A program made the position numbers and the translations under genes. Shown here piece after piece: positions 25,214 to 34,546 of a stretch of DNA of 64,000 bases. Positions within the stretch are counted from its first letter, which is position 1; each line of letters starts with the position of its first letter. Location: positions 54,935 through 118,934 of IMG/VR virus record IMGVR_UViG_3300030419_002087, one strand, 5' to 3'. The DNA is from a virus. Below the pieces are notes generated by a model. That model was not told the origin of the DNA. It saw only the letters and a list, made by a program, of their open reading frames with translations, and did not search any database.

Positions 25214-26877
25214 CTGATAACATATACTTAGGTAATCCCAATTTAAAAAAAGCTAATACTCCTGTTGAGTTCACTAAGGAACAGATACAGGAGTTTATTA
25301 AATGTAAGGATGATCCTGTATATTTTGCGAAGAATCATATACAAATAGTTTCTCTTGATGAAGGTCTAGTACCTTTTGAACCTTACAAATTTCAAGAGAA
25401 ATTGATCAATAGGTTTCATAAGAATAGATTTAATATATGCATGATGCCACGACAGACTGGTAAATCAACAACGTCTGTATCATATCTTTTACATTATATT
25501 GTTTTTAATGATAGTGTTAATGTTGGTATTCTGGCCAACAAGGCATCTACTGCAAGAGAATTATTGGGTAGGTTGCAACTGGCATATGAAAACTTACCTA
25601 AATGGATGCAACAGGGTATAATATCATGGAACAAAGGTTCAATGGAGTTGGAAAATGGATCTAAAGTACTGGCTGCGTCTACTTCTGCTAGTGCTGTTAG
25701 GGGTATGTCTTTCAATATCCTATTCTTGGATGAATTTGCTTTTGTTCCCAACCACATCGCTGATTCTTTCTTCGCTAGTGTTTATCCTACTATTACTTCT
25801 GGTAAATCCACCAAAGTTATAATGGTTTCAACGCCACATGGTATGAATCATTTCTACCGTATGTGGCATGATGCAGAAAGAAAACAAAATGAATATGTTC
25901 CCACATCAGTTCATTGGTCAGAAGTTCCTGGCAGAGATGAAAAGTGGAGACTTCAAACTATTGCTAACACTTCAGAACAACAGTTTAAGGTTGAGTTTGA
26001 ATGTGAGTTCTTAGGATCTGTTGATACTTTAATCAATCCAGCTAAACTTAGAGCATTAGTATATGATAATCCCATTAAATCACATAATGGTTTAGATGTT
26101 TATGAAAATCCAATCAAGGAACATGATTATCTTTGTACTGTTGACGTAGCAAGAGGTGGTGGCCAAGATTATTCTGCATTTGTAGTTATTGATATTACGA
26201 CTTATCCACATAAAGTAGTTGCTAAGTATAGAAATAATGAAATAAAACCAATGTTATTTCCATCTATCATCTATGATACTATAAGAGGATATAACAGTGC
26301 ATGGGTTTTATGTGAGGTAAATGATATTGGAGATCAGATTGCAGCTATCTTAAATTATGATATGGAATATCCAAATCTACTTCAGTGTTCTATGAGAGGT
26401 AGAGCTGGACAGATAGTAGGTCAGGGATTCTCTGGTAAGAAAACTCAACTTGGAGTTAAGATGTCTAAGGCAGTAAAAGCTCTTGGATGTTCTAACCTTA
26501 AGACTATAATTGAGTCTGATAAAATTTTATTCAGGGATTATGATATTCTCTCAGAATTAACTACATTTATTCATAAACGTAATTCATTTGAAGCAGAAGA
26601 TGGATGTAATGATGATTTGGCCATGTGTCTTGTGATATATGCATGGTTAGTTCATCAGGAATATTTTAGAGAACTTACTGATCAGGATGTTCGTAAAAAA
26701 CTATATGAAGATCAAAGGGATCAAATTGAACAGGATATGGCTCCTTTTGGTTTTATATCAACAGCAACCGATGAGGAAATCATTGAAGAGAAAGATGGTA
26801 CTGTTTGGAAGAAGACGGATATTCAAGATATCGATTCTACATATGGCGATATGAGTTATATGTGGGATTATCAGTAA
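25210..26877 (+). CDS. gp17: Terminase large subunit gp17
   Basis: DNA-packaging ATPase and headful nuclease. Walker A PRQTGKST at residues 80-87 (T4: SRQLGKTT); Walker B ILFLDEFAF with D174-E175; a coupling-motif-like VSTPHG at 206-211. The RNase H-fold nuclease motifs are D312 in CTVDVARGG, D320, and the C-terminal D468/D469 in DGCNDDLAM. 555 residues against 610 in T4. It overlaps both neighbours. It pairs with gp16 at 19717 although about 5 kb of accessory genes separates them. Confidence 0.96.
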   Translation: MTDNIYLGNPNLKKANTPVEFTKEQIQEFIKCKDDPVYFAKNHIQIVSLDEGLVPFEPYKFQEKLINRFHKNRFNICMMPRQTGKSTTSVSYLLHYIVFNDSVNVGILANKASTARELLGRLQLAYENLPKWMQQGIISWNKGSMELENGSKVLAASTSASAVRGMSFNILFLDEFAFVPNHIADSFFASVYPTITSGKSTKVIMVSTPHGMNHFYRMWHDAERKQNEYVPTSVHWSEVPGRDEKWRLQTIANTSEQQFKVEFECEFLGSVDTLINPAKLRALVYDNPIKSHNGLDVYENPIKEHDYLCTVDVARGGGQDYSAFVVIDITTYPHKVVAKYRNNEIKPMLFPSIIYDTIRGYNSAWVLCEVNDIGDQIAAILNYDMEYPNLLQCSMRGRAGQIVGQGFSGKKTQLGVKMSKAVKALGCSNLKTIIESDKILFRDYDILSELTTFIHKRNSFEAEDGCNDDLAMCLVIYAWLVHQEYFRELTDQDVRKKLYEDQRDQIEQDMAPFGFISTATDEEIIEEKDGTVWKKTDIQDIDSTYGDMSYMWDYQ

Positions 26878-27110
26878 TGGATGATATTGAAAAGCAATTT
26901 GACTTAGATCATTTATTTCTTACAGAAAGAACATGTAGAGTATGTGGAGAAAGTAAAGACTTAGTAAGTGAGTTTTATCTAACTCGTAAGGGTAGAGGTG
27001 ATATTCCTTCAGCATATTCTTATGAATGTAAGATATGTACAATTAAGAGAATAGTTAAGAATAGAAGAAACAAAAAACCCTTTACTGACTGGCTTTATCC
27101 CGACTGGTAG
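26877..27110 (+). CDS. Small Cys4 zinc-ribbon protein between gp17 and gp18
   Basis: 77 residues. Two CxxC pairs (CRVCGESKDL and ECKIC, 31 residues between the inner cysteines) and a basic C-terminus (RIVKNRRNKKPF) indicate a zinc-binding, probably nucleic-acid-binding, protein. This type of ribbon often precedes HNH nuclease domains, but no HNH motif follows. The start at 26877 overlaps the gp17 stop (TAATG). Confidence 0.75.
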   Translation: MDDIEKQFDLDHLFLTERTCRVCGESKDLVSEFYLTRKGRGDIPSAYSYECKICTIKRIVKNRRNKKPFTDWLYPDW

Positions 27111-27151
27111 CTGTTCATGTGCTGTTTCCCCAGCCGAAAGTGTAATTTGGG

Positions 27152-27158
27152 ATAAATA
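27152..27158 (+). promoter_or_regulatory. Late promoter element upstream of gp18
   Basis: GATAAATA, 39 bases before the sheath start. A GGGG-containing ribosome-binding site lies closer to the ATG. Confidence 0.6.
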
Positions 27159-27197
27159 AATTTAGATAAAAATTGTCAATTTTTACGGGGAATTCAG

Positions 27198-29837
27198 ATG
27201 GCTGGTTTAGGCTTAGTATCTCCTGGCATTAAGGTAAAAGAAGTTGATCTTACTAGGGGTGGAATCACTGGAGTCAGTGATCAGACCGGCGCTATTGCTG
27301 GCCCTTTTCTACAAGGCCCCGTAGAAGATCCTATCCTAATCGAAAATGAGAAGGATTTACTTGATACTTTCGGAGAACCAAAGAATACAAGCTCCCAATA
27401 CGAGTATTGGATGGCTGCTTCTTCATATCTTTCATATGGAGGAGTTTTAAGAGTAGTAAGATCCGATGGATCTACTCTCAACAATGCAAACGCTGCTGTT
27501 GCTACTGGGTCTGGTAGTTCAGAAGCTGCATTAAAAATTAAGAATACGGAGGATTATTATAATTCATTCGATAGTGCAACCAGTTGGTATTGGGCCGCTA
27601 AGAACCCAGGCACTTGGGCTAATGATATTAAGGTCTGTGTTATTGATGCAAAGGCTGACCAGACTTTAACTGGTATTGATACTTCAGGTATTGTAGTTGG
27701 TGCTGCAGTTACTCAATCATTTGGTGGATCACAAGTTGGTGGTATCGGAACATCCGTTACACTAAACGGTTATCTTAAGGGTATCATTACTGGAATCGGT
27801 GCAAGTTCAGTTGATGTTAAGATCACAAATCAAGTTTCTACTGCTGGAACTGAAGCAACAGCTGAATATGGAAAAGGTGGGGCTTATTCATTCGATACAG
27901 CTTCTGCAACTACCATTGCAGGTGCAACTGCTTCTGCTGAAAACGTAATAACTGCAACTAGATCTCTTAATGGTGCTGGTGCAGGTCAAATCGGTGTTGG
28001 AAGTGCTTTATACCGTTGGGATTTACAGAGTTCAACCATAACAGTTGACCAAGCTGGTGGTGCTACTCTTGGTGCTGGTGATACTGGTGTTTATGTTTCA
28101 AGTACTAGTGGTATTAATACAATTGGTGTTGGAACTGGTAACGTCGTATTAATTGGATCAGAACTAATTGGTATTGGTGAAACCATTGGTGGTGGATTCG
28201 TTGGATTCTCTACTAGAGGTCTTGATAACACTACTGCTGCTGCACACGCAGATGGTGCTACTATCAACGTTCTAACAAACGCTGGTGCTGCAACAACAGT
28301 TAAGACTGCACAAAGTAGTGCTTCTGATACAAACTTCATTGTTAATTCAATTGGTGGTTTTGAGAATAATGATTACTTTAGACTTGGAACACCAGCTGCT
28401 GGAGAACTTTGTCAGGTAACTGGAGTAAGTACAAACTCTGCTTTAACACCTTCTACTGCTATTGATTGGTATGAGGCTCAAACATTAGGTCTTGAGAACT
28501 CAACAGTATTCTGGAAGAATATTGCACCAAAACCTGGCACATCTAACTACGCTTCAGGACGTAAGGGTAGATTTGATGAAATTAACGTAGTTGTTGTTGA
28601 TGATGATGGATCTATTACTGGAACTTCTGGCCAGATCCTAGAGAAATTTGTTGGGTTATCTAAGGCACTTGATGCAAAACAGTTTAATTCTAAGATCTAC
28701 TACAAGAACTATCTTGCAGATAATTCAGAGTATATCTATGCTGGATATGCACCATTAGGTTCACCAACTGGATTCTCTACTGGTACTACTGCATTTACTG
28801 CTTCTGCATCTGCATGGGGATTAAATGCTCAAGGAGTTACATTCTCTGGTATTGGTAAGACAACATACAATCTACAAGGTGGTAAGGATTACGGCGGTGA
28901 TTACGCTAATCCTACATACGTCGCAACTCTCGGTGATTTAATGTCTGCTTACGATAAGTTTGCAAACATAAGAGAGTATCCAATCAATTACTTAATTATG
29001 GGCCCAGGCCTATCATCTAGAGATGAAACTGTAGGTAAGGCCAATAAGTTAATATCACTTGCTGAAAATAGAAAGGACTGCATTGCAGTTATTTCTCCTG
29101 CTAAGTCAGACGTTTGTAGTGGAAATGCTCCAATAGCAAACTCTGATACACAGACAGATAATGTGATCAAGACAATGGATCAGGTTAATTCCTCTTCCTA
29201 TGCAGTTCTTGACTCAGGTTATAAGTATGCATTTGATCGTTTCAATAACAAATTCCGTTATCTTGCTTGCAACCCTGATGTTGCTGGTATGATGGCAAGA
29301 ACATCTCAGAATTCCTATCCTTGGTTCTCACCAGCTGGAGTTGCAAGAGGTGTTGTAAATAATGCTGTTAAACTTGCATACAACCCATCACAAGCACAAA
29401 GGGATCTTCTCTATACTAGAAGAATTAATCCTATAATTGCTGCTCCTGGCGCTGGAATTATCTTGTTCGGAGATAAGACTGCTCTATCATATGTTTCTGC
29501 TTTCGATAGAATCAACGTTCGTCGTTTGTTCTTGACAATAGAAACTGCAATCGAAAGAGCCGCAAGAGCACAACTCTTCGAGTTCAACGATGCTATTACA
29601 AGAGCAAACTTTGTAAATATAACCGAACCATATTTACGTGACGTTCAGGCCAAGAGAGGTGTCAGTGAATTCCTCATCGTATGTGATGAGACCAATAACA
29701 CTCCAGATGTTATTGATGCAAATGAATTCCGAGCTGATATCTTTGTCAAACCTGCTCGCTCAATCAACTTCATCGGACTAACATTCGTTGCAACTCGCAC
29801 GGGAATTAGTTTTGAAGAAGTCGTCGGTACAGTCTGA
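27198..29837 (+). CDS. gp18: Tail sheath protein gp18
   Basis: Contractile sheath subunit. The N-terminus (SPGIKVKEVDLT, GAIAGPFLQGPV, YEYWMAASSYLSYGG) and C-terminus (RRLFLTIETAIERAARAQLF, EFRADIFVKPARSINFI, FEEVVG) match the phage sheath family. 879 residues against 659 in T4; the extra length is a Gly/Thr-rich central insertion at roughly residues 150-430, likely a surface domain. Followed 36 bases later by gp19, as in T4. Confidence 0.96.
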   Translation: MAGLGLVSPGIKVKEVDLTRGGITGVSDQTGAIAGPFLQGPVEDPILIENEKDLLDTFGEPKNTSSQYEYWMAASSYLSYGGVLRVVRSDGSTLNNANAAVATGSGSSEAALKIKNTEDYYNSFDSATSWYWAAKNPGTWANDIKVCVIDAKADQTLTGIDTSGIVVGAAVTQSFGGSQVGGIGTSVTLNGYLKGIITGIGASSVDVKITNQVSTAGTEATAEYGKGGAYSFDTASATTIAGATASAENVITATRSLNGAGAGQIGVGSALYRWDLQSSTITVDQAGGATLGAGDTGVYVSSTSGINTIGVGTGNVVLIGSELIGIGETIGGGFVGFSTRGLDNTTAAAHADGATINVLTNAGAATTVKTAQSSASDTNFIVNSIGGFENNDYFRLGTPAAGELCQVTGVSTNSALTPSTAIDWYEAQTLGLENSTVFWKNIAPKPGTSNYASGRKGRFDEINVVVVDDDGSITGTSGQILEKFVGLSKALDAKQFNSKIYYKNYLADNSEYIYAGYAPLGSPTGFSTGTTAFTASASAWGLNAQGVTFSGIGKTTYNLQGGKDYGGDYANPTYVATLGDLMSAYDKFANIREYPINYLIMGPGLSSRDETVGKANKLISLAENRKDCIAVISPAKSDVCSGNAPIANSDTQTDNVIKTMDQVNSSSYAVLDSGYKYAFDRFNNKFRYLACNPDVAGMMARTSQNSYPWFSPAGVARGVVNNAVKLAYNPSQAQRDLLYTRRINPIIAAPGAGIILFGDKTALSYVSAFDRINVRRLFLTIETAIERAARAQLFEFNDAITRANFVNITEPYLRDVQAKRGVSEFLIVCDETNNTPDVIDANEFRADIFVKPARSINFIGLTFVATRTGISFEEVVGTV

Positions 29838-29873
29838 TTCGTCTTAACACTTAACAGGAGAGAGTAAAGAACA

Positions 29874-30500
29874 ATGCCTCAACAAATCCCAAATACAGGG
29901 GCTAATGCGAGAGTCCTTGATACATTCAAATCAAAGTTATTGGGCGGCGGTGTACGTCCCAATTTCTTTGAAGTGGAACTTAAGTTTCCAACTCTTGCCA
30001 TTGATGATAACGATATCAGTGACAAGACTCGCTTTTTAGTCAAAGGTGCAAATTTACCTGCATCAAACATCGCTCCAATTTCTGTTCCATTCAGAGGAAG
30101 GGAACTAAAGATTGCTGGAGAGAGAACCTTTGACACTTGGACAATTACAGCTATTAACGACACAAGTTTCTCTTTGCGTGATGCATTTGAGAAATGGATG
30201 AACTTAATAAACAAAGTTTCTGATAATGGTGGTGAAGTCGATCCGACAATCTATCAACAAGAAGCTTATGTTCATCAGTTGGGTAGAGCTCCTATCAGTA
30301 ACCCTGGCGCAGAGCCTGTGGCCACTGGTAATGTAATTCCAATTTTACGTTCATATCACATGCACGGCGTATTCCCAACTCAGGTTGCTCCCATAGAACT
30401 CAGTTACGATCAAAATAACGTAATCGAAGAGTTTGCTGTTGAATTCCAAGTTCAGTGGTGGGAAGCTCTCAATGAGGCAGGAACAGTTGTTGTAGGCTGA
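29874..30500 (+). CDS. gp19: Tail tube protein gp19
   Basis: Inner tail tube subunit. The blocks RPNFFEVELKFP, VKGANLPASNIAPISVPFRG, LKIAGERTFDTWTITAIND and the C-terminal FAVEFQVQWWE align with T4 gp19 (RPNLFQVEI, ALPAGIVEKIPVGF, VAGDRTFDDWTVTVMND). 208 residues against 163 in T4. A strong ribosome-binding site (AGGAGAG) precedes the ATG. Confidence 0.96.
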   Translation: MPQQIPNTGANARVLDTFKSKLLGGGVRPNFFEVELKFPTLAIDDNDISDKTRFLVKGANLPASNIAPISVPFRGRELKIAGERTFDTWTITAINDTSFSLRDAFEKWMNLINKVSDNGGEVDPTIYQQEAYVHQLGRAPISNPGAEPVATGNVIPILRSYHMHGVFPTQVAPIELSYDQNNVIEEFAVEFQVQWWEALNEAGTVVVG

Positions 30501-30506
30501 TAAATA
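30500..30506 (+). promoter_or_regulatory. Late promoter element upstream of gp20
   Basis: GATAAATA overlaps the gp19 stop and lies 23 bases before the portal start. Confidence 0.6.
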
Positions 30507-30529
30507 AGACATAGGCAACGGTTTATAAC

Positions 30530-32176
30530 ATGGCTGGTAGATTATTTGGGTTTTCAATCCAAGGATCTGATGGCGATAATCTGCCCCCTTCAGCGGTTAC
30601 TCCTGTTCCGCAGAATGAGGCAGACGCATCGGATTATTATGTGAGTAGTGGCTTTTATGGCCAATACGTTGATATAGAAGGCGTATTCAGAAATGAATAT
30701 GACCTAATAAAACGATACAGAGAGATGTCGCTTCATCCAGAGTGTGATGAGGCGATTGAAGATATTGTTAATGAAGCCATAGTTTCTGATATAAACGATA
30801 GTCCTGTTCAAATTGACTTATCGAATTTGAACGTGAGTGATCAAATGAAAAAGATCATTCGTGAAGAGTTTAAGTTTGTTAAGGATCTTTTAGATTTTGA
30901 TGGTAAAGCTCATGAGTTATTCCGTAATTGGTATATTGATGGCCGTGTTTATTATCATAAAGTAATTGATCTTAAAAAGCCAGAAGAGGGATTACAAGAA
31001 CTAAGATTTATTGATGCATTAAAGATCAAATATGTTCGTAGACAAAAGAAAGAAGATAATAATCAAATTCCTATAAAAACTCAGGATCAGAATGTATTAA
31101 CTAAGAGTCCTGAGATTGAAGAGTATTTTGAATATAATCCTAACTCTGGTAAATCTGGTCAAGGTTATCTTCCAACTCCAGCAGGTACAAAACAGGGAGC
31201 TGTTAGGATTGCAAAAGATGCAATTACATATTGTACTTCAGGACTAGTAGATCGCAATAAACATACAACACTTTCTTGGTTGCATAAGGGTATTAAGGCA
31301 CTCAATCAACTTAGAATGATTGAAGATGCACTTGTAATTTATCGTTTATCTCGTGCTCCTGAAAGAAGAATATTCTATATTGATGTTGGTAATCTACCTA
31401 AAGTAAAGGCAGAACAATATCTTAGAGAAGTGATGAATCGTTATAGATCTAAATTGGTCTATGATGCAAACACTGGTGAAGTCAGAGATGATAAGAAATT
31501 CATGTCTATGTTGGAAGATTTTTGGCTTCCACGTAGAGAAGGTGGTAGGGGAACTGAGATTACTACATTACCTGGCGGACAAAACTTAGGTGAAATTACA
31601 GATATACAATACTTCCAGAAAAAACTTTATAAGGCCTTAGGTGTTCCTGAGACTCGTTTAAGTGGTGAAAGTGGATTTAACTTAGGAAGATCTTCAGAAA
31701 TCCTTAGAGATGAATTGAGATTTAATAAGTTTGTTGGTAGATTACGTAAGAGATTTTCAAACATGTTCTTAGACATGTTGAAGACACAATTACTTCTTAA
31801 GAATATAGTATCTGCCAAGGATTGGCCTAGTATAGCTGAACATATACAATTTGATTATATTTACGATAATCACTTTACAGAGTTAAAAGAGGCTGAGTTG
31901 TTCCAAAATAGAATGGGTAACTTAGCTCAGGCTGAACCATATGTGGGTAAATACTTCTCACAAGATTACTTACGTAGAGAAATACTTCGCCAGACTGATG
32001 ATGAAATTGTTGAACAGAATAAGATTATGGATAAAGAGATTGAGGCTGGATTATATCCAGATCCGGCCATCGCTCAAGCATTAGAAACTGCACAGGCGGC
32101 TGCGGATATAGAAAATACTGAGGCTAATACAGCTTCTACTCTAGATCCTGAAGCACCTGAAGGTGGCGAAATATAA
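30530..32176 (+). CDS. gp20: Portal vertex protein gp20
   Basis: Head-to-tail portal and packaging-motor docking ring. 548 residues (T4: 524). Typical blocks are REMSLHPECDEAIEDIVNEA, RNWYIDGRVYYHKVID, FYRLSRAPERRIFYIDVGNL-type (here IYRLSRAPERRIFYIDVGNL), PGGQNLGEITDIQYFQKKLY and LGVPETRLSGESGFNLGRSS. The gene order gp19, gp20, small core protein, gp21 is as in T4. Confidence 0.97.
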   Translation: MAGRLFGFSIQGSDGDNLPPSAVTPVPQNEADASDYYVSSGFYGQYVDIEGVFRNEYDLIKRYREMSLHPECDEAIEDIVNEAIVSDINDSPVQIDLSNLNVSDQMKKIIREEFKFVKDLLDFDGKAHELFRNWYIDGRVYYHKVIDLKKPEEGLQELRFIDALKIKYVRRQKKEDNNQIPIKTQDQNVLTKSPEIEEYFEYNPNSGKSGQGYLPTPAGTKQGAVRIAKDAITYCTSGLVDRNKHTTLSWLHKGIKALNQLRMIEDALVIYRLSRAPERRIFYIDVGNLPKVKAEQYLREVMNRYRSKLVYDANTGEVRDDKKFMSMLEDFWLPRREGGRGTEITTLPGGQNLGEITDIQYFQKKLYKALGVPETRLSGESGFNLGRSSEILRDELRFNKFVGRLRKRFSNMFLDMLKTQLLLKNIVSAKDWPSIAEHIQFDYIYDNHFTELKEAELFQNRMGNLAQAEPYVGKYFSQDYLRREILRQTDDEIVEQNKIMDKEIEAGLYPDPAIAQALETAQAAADIENTEANTASTLDPEAPEGGEI

Positions 32177-32179
32177 ATA
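32172..32179 (+). promoter_or_regulatory. Late promoter element upstream of the gp67-like gene
   Basis: A perfect TATAAATA overlaps the portal stop, 24 bases before the next start. Confidence 0.65.
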
Positions 32180-32203
32180 GATTGTAGTACATTTGTCAAC
32201 ATA

Positions 32204-32416
32204 ATGAATCCTGCTGAATTGATAGATAAAGTATTGGGTGATGCACCCGCTCATGAAATATCCGATGGTATCAAAGATATTTTGATGCAGAAATCGGTTG
32301 ATAGAATTGAAGCTGGTAAACCTGTTGTAGCCGACAGTATGTTTCAATCGCAATCTGAAAATGATGCTGAAAGTGAGGTAACTGAACAAGAACCTACTGA
32401 GGAACAAGATGGCTAG
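32204..32416 (+). CDS. gp67: Prohead core protein, gp67-like
   Basis: 70 residues: a helical N-terminal half (PAELIDKVLGDAPAHEISDG, then MQKSVDRIEAGKPVVADSMF) and a very acidic Glu/Asp/Gln-rich tail. It occupies the place of T4 gene 67, and the pattern of helix followed by an acidic tail fits a scaffold core peptide processed by gp21. Assignment rests mainly on position and composition. Confidence 0.7.
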   Translation: MNPAELIDKVLGDAPAHEISDGIKDILMQKSVDRIEAGKPVVADSMFQSQSENDAESEVTEQEPTEEQDG

Positions 32417-32687
32417 GATTATTTTAAAGGGAAGTGAATTACGAATTGCTGCTGGCGCTGCTGCTAGTACAAATGTAGGTAATGCTACACTGGTTAGGGT
32501 AATGAATCCTACTGCTACTGCTGCAGTTATCCATGTCCAAGACCCAGCTGCATTAAACGAGTATTCGGGTATCGGTACTTATACAATAGCAGGTAGTGCA
32601 GTTGACTTTGTTGAGAAACAACCCACTTATACTATTCATAGTGAGTCAGCTGTGTACGTAACTAAAGTTGGATTTAGCGGAATCTAA
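32409..32687 (+). CDS. Small head-region protein in the gp68 position, unknown
   Basis: 92 residues with a beta-rich pattern (GKGSELRIAAGAA-type opening, here LKGSELRIAAGAAASTNVGN; then ATLVRVMNPTATAAVIHV). It sits where T4 has gene 68 but does not look like that core protein. A capsid-associated or decoration role is possible. Overlaps the previous gene by 8 bases and ends one base before gp21. Confidence 0.75.
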   Translation: MARIILKGSELRIAAGAAASTNVGNATLVRVMNPTATAAVIHVQDPAALNEYSGIGTYTIAGSAVDFVEKQPTYTIHSESAVYVTKVGFSGI

Positions 32688-32688
32688 A

Positions 32689-33339
32689 ATGAAACTCATC
32701 AGAGAAGAAATTGAAAATGTAGAGGTTATCGTCGAAGAACGTGGCGGTAAGAAAAACCTTTATATTGAAGGTGTTTTCCTTCAAGGAGACATTAAAAACC
32801 GTAATGGTAGAATGTATCCAGCGATGACTCTTGCAAAAGAGGTTGCTAGATATAATGAAGCCTTTGTCGGTAAAGGTCGTGCCTTAGGTGAACTAGGTCA
32901 TCCAGATGGCCCTACTGTCAATCTTGACAGAGTTTCCCATAAGATTACTTCTTTGAGACAAGAGGGTTCTAATTTTGTTGGTCGTGCTAAAATCTTAAAT
33001 ACACCTATGGGTGCTATCGCTAAGAATCTCCTTGATGAAGGAGTTAAACTTGGTGTTTCTTCTCGTGGTGTTGGTTCAGTTCGTACAAATAATGAAGGTG
33101 TTAACATTGTAGGTGAAGACTTCATGTTAGCAACTGCGGCTGATATAGTTGCAGATCCTTCTGCACCTGATGCTTTCGTTGATGGCATCATGGAAGGAAA
33201 AGATTGGGTATGGGATGGTGGAGTTCTTAGAGAAAGAGCAGCTGCTAGAACTTATAAACAAATCAATACTCTTGCAAGTTCTCGTGAGCTTCAAGAGAAC
33301 AAACTAAAACTTTTCCAAAACTTTTTGGGAAGTTTATAA
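32689..33339 (+). CDS. gp21: Prohead core protease gp21
   Basis: Serine protease that matures the T4-type prohead. Catalytic-type motifs are H71 in GELGHPDGP and the Ser in LGVSSRGVGS (S124/S125), followed by an Asp-rich DFMLATAADIVADPSAPDAF. ATG at 32689 was preferred over an in-frame ATG 21 bases upstream: it gives MKLIREEIENVEVIVEE, the usual opening, and avoids overlapping the preceding gene. 216 residues, as in T4 (212). Confidence 0.95.
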   Translation: MKLIREEIENVEVIVEERGGKKNLYIEGVFLQGDIKNRNGRMYPAMTLAKEVARYNEAFVGKGRALGELGHPDGPTVNLDRVSHKITSLRQEGSNFVGRAKILNTPMGAIAKNLLDEGVKLGVSSRGVGSVRTNNEGVNIVGEDFMLATAADIVADPSAPDAFVDGIMEGKDWVWDGGVLRERAAARTYKQINTLASSRELQENKLKLFQNFLGSL

Positions 33340-33342
33340 ATC

Positions 33343-33350
33343 TATAAATA
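33343..33350 (+). promoter_or_regulatory. Late promoter element upstream of gp22
   Basis: CTATAAATA (33342-33350) is the full T4 late consensus, 50 bases before the scaffold start. Confidence 0.7.
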
Positions 33351-33400
33351 AGTATAGATTAAATCTAAAAAAATCTATAGTCTAATTCGGAGTGGCAAAA

Positions 33401-34486
33401 ATGTCCCGTGGTAACGATTTACAAGAAATGGAAGTAGGCACTGTTCAATCCAAGACTGCCGTAAATGCTGGAGCTAAAGCTGGTGATCCTCAACAAGGAA
33501 TTTCACCAAGCTCCACTCCTGGCCAGTCCATTGAAGATCTCGGCGGGCCCACTCCAGATAACTATAAGCCCGACAATGATTCGGCTAAGTTAAAAGTACC
33601 TGGCAAAACACTCGCACAAGTTGCGAATGTTGTTAATAAGGGTGCAAAACCAGCAGAACCAATGCAACATCTCGACAAGAAAGCAAATTATGAGGAGACA
33701 GAAGCTGCTCCTGAAGAAGTAATTGCTGAAGAGCCAGTTGCAGAGGAGAAGGTCGAAGAGAAAGCTCCTGAGTTTAATGTCGATGAAGACATGAGTGCTC
33801 TGTTCTCTGGTGAAGAACTCAGTGAAGAGTTCCAAGAAAAAGCAAAGACAATCTTTGAAGCAGCAATTAACTCCAAAGTTTCATCTATTGAAGAAGAGAT
33901 GAAGAAGGAGAATGAGGCTAAGATTGCAGAAGAAATTGAGTCCGTTAAAACCTCTCTAATCGAGCGTGTTGATGGTTACTTGGAGTACGTCGCAGATGAG
34001 TGGCTCCAAGCTAACGAGCTCGCTATTGAGCATGGACTTAAATCAGAAATGACTGAATCATTCCTAACTGGAATGAGAAGTCTCTTTGAAGCACATTATG
34101 TATCAATCCCTGAAGATAAATATGATGTCGTTGAGAATATGGTCAACAAACTTGATGAAATGGAGACCAAACTTAACGAGCAGATCGAGAAGAATGTATC
34201 GCTAAACTCTAGACTCGCTGAGTCTACAGCAGATGGGATAATTTCTGAAGTGGCTGAAGGACTTGCCTTAAGTCAGAAAGAGAAGCTCCAAGAGCTCGCA
34301 AAGAGTGTTGAGTTTGAAAGTGAAGAATCATATCGTGAAAAACTGGGTACTCTAAAGGAGTCTTACTTCAATAAGAGTGTTCAGAAAGAAACCTCAGAAC
34401 AGGTACTAAACGAAGAAACAGCCGGAGCAGATTATACTGGTTCAATGGCTCGTTACATGAGTATCCTAGACAAGGTTAATAAGTGA
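33401..34486 (+). CDS. gp22: Prohead scaffold core protein gp22
   Basis: 361 residues. An N-terminal low-complexity part is followed by a long acidic, coiled-coil region (EEEMKKENEAKIAEEIESVK, NKLDEMETKLNEQIEKNVSL), as in T4-type gp22. Glu-rich segments and (L/I)xE-type sites suit cleavage by gp21. ATG at 33401 is preferred to GTG at 33392 because a GGAG site at 33390-33393 is well spaced from it. Lies between gp21 and gp23 as in T4. Confidence 0.92.
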   Translation: MSRGNDLQEMEVGTVQSKTAVNAGAKAGDPQQGISPSSTPGQSIEDLGGPTPDNYKPDNDSAKLKVPGKTLAQVANVVNKGAKPAEPMQHLDKKANYEETEAAPEEVIAEEPVAEEKVEEKAPEFNVDEDMSALFSGEELSEEFQEKAKTIFEAAINSKVSSIEEEMKKENEAKIAEEIESVKTSLIERVDGYLEYVADEWLQANELAIEHGLKSEMTESFLTGMRSLFEAHYVSIPEDKYDVVENMVNKLDEMETKLNEQIEKNVSLNSRLAESTADGIISEVAEGLALSQKEKLQELAKSVEFESEESYREKLGTLKESYFNKSVQKETSEQVLNEETAGADYTGSMARYMSILDKVNK

Positions 34487-34546
34487 ATTTAACATTATAG
34501 GTTAAACACAACCCTACTCTTTATATCTTTTTAAAAGGAAAAGGCA

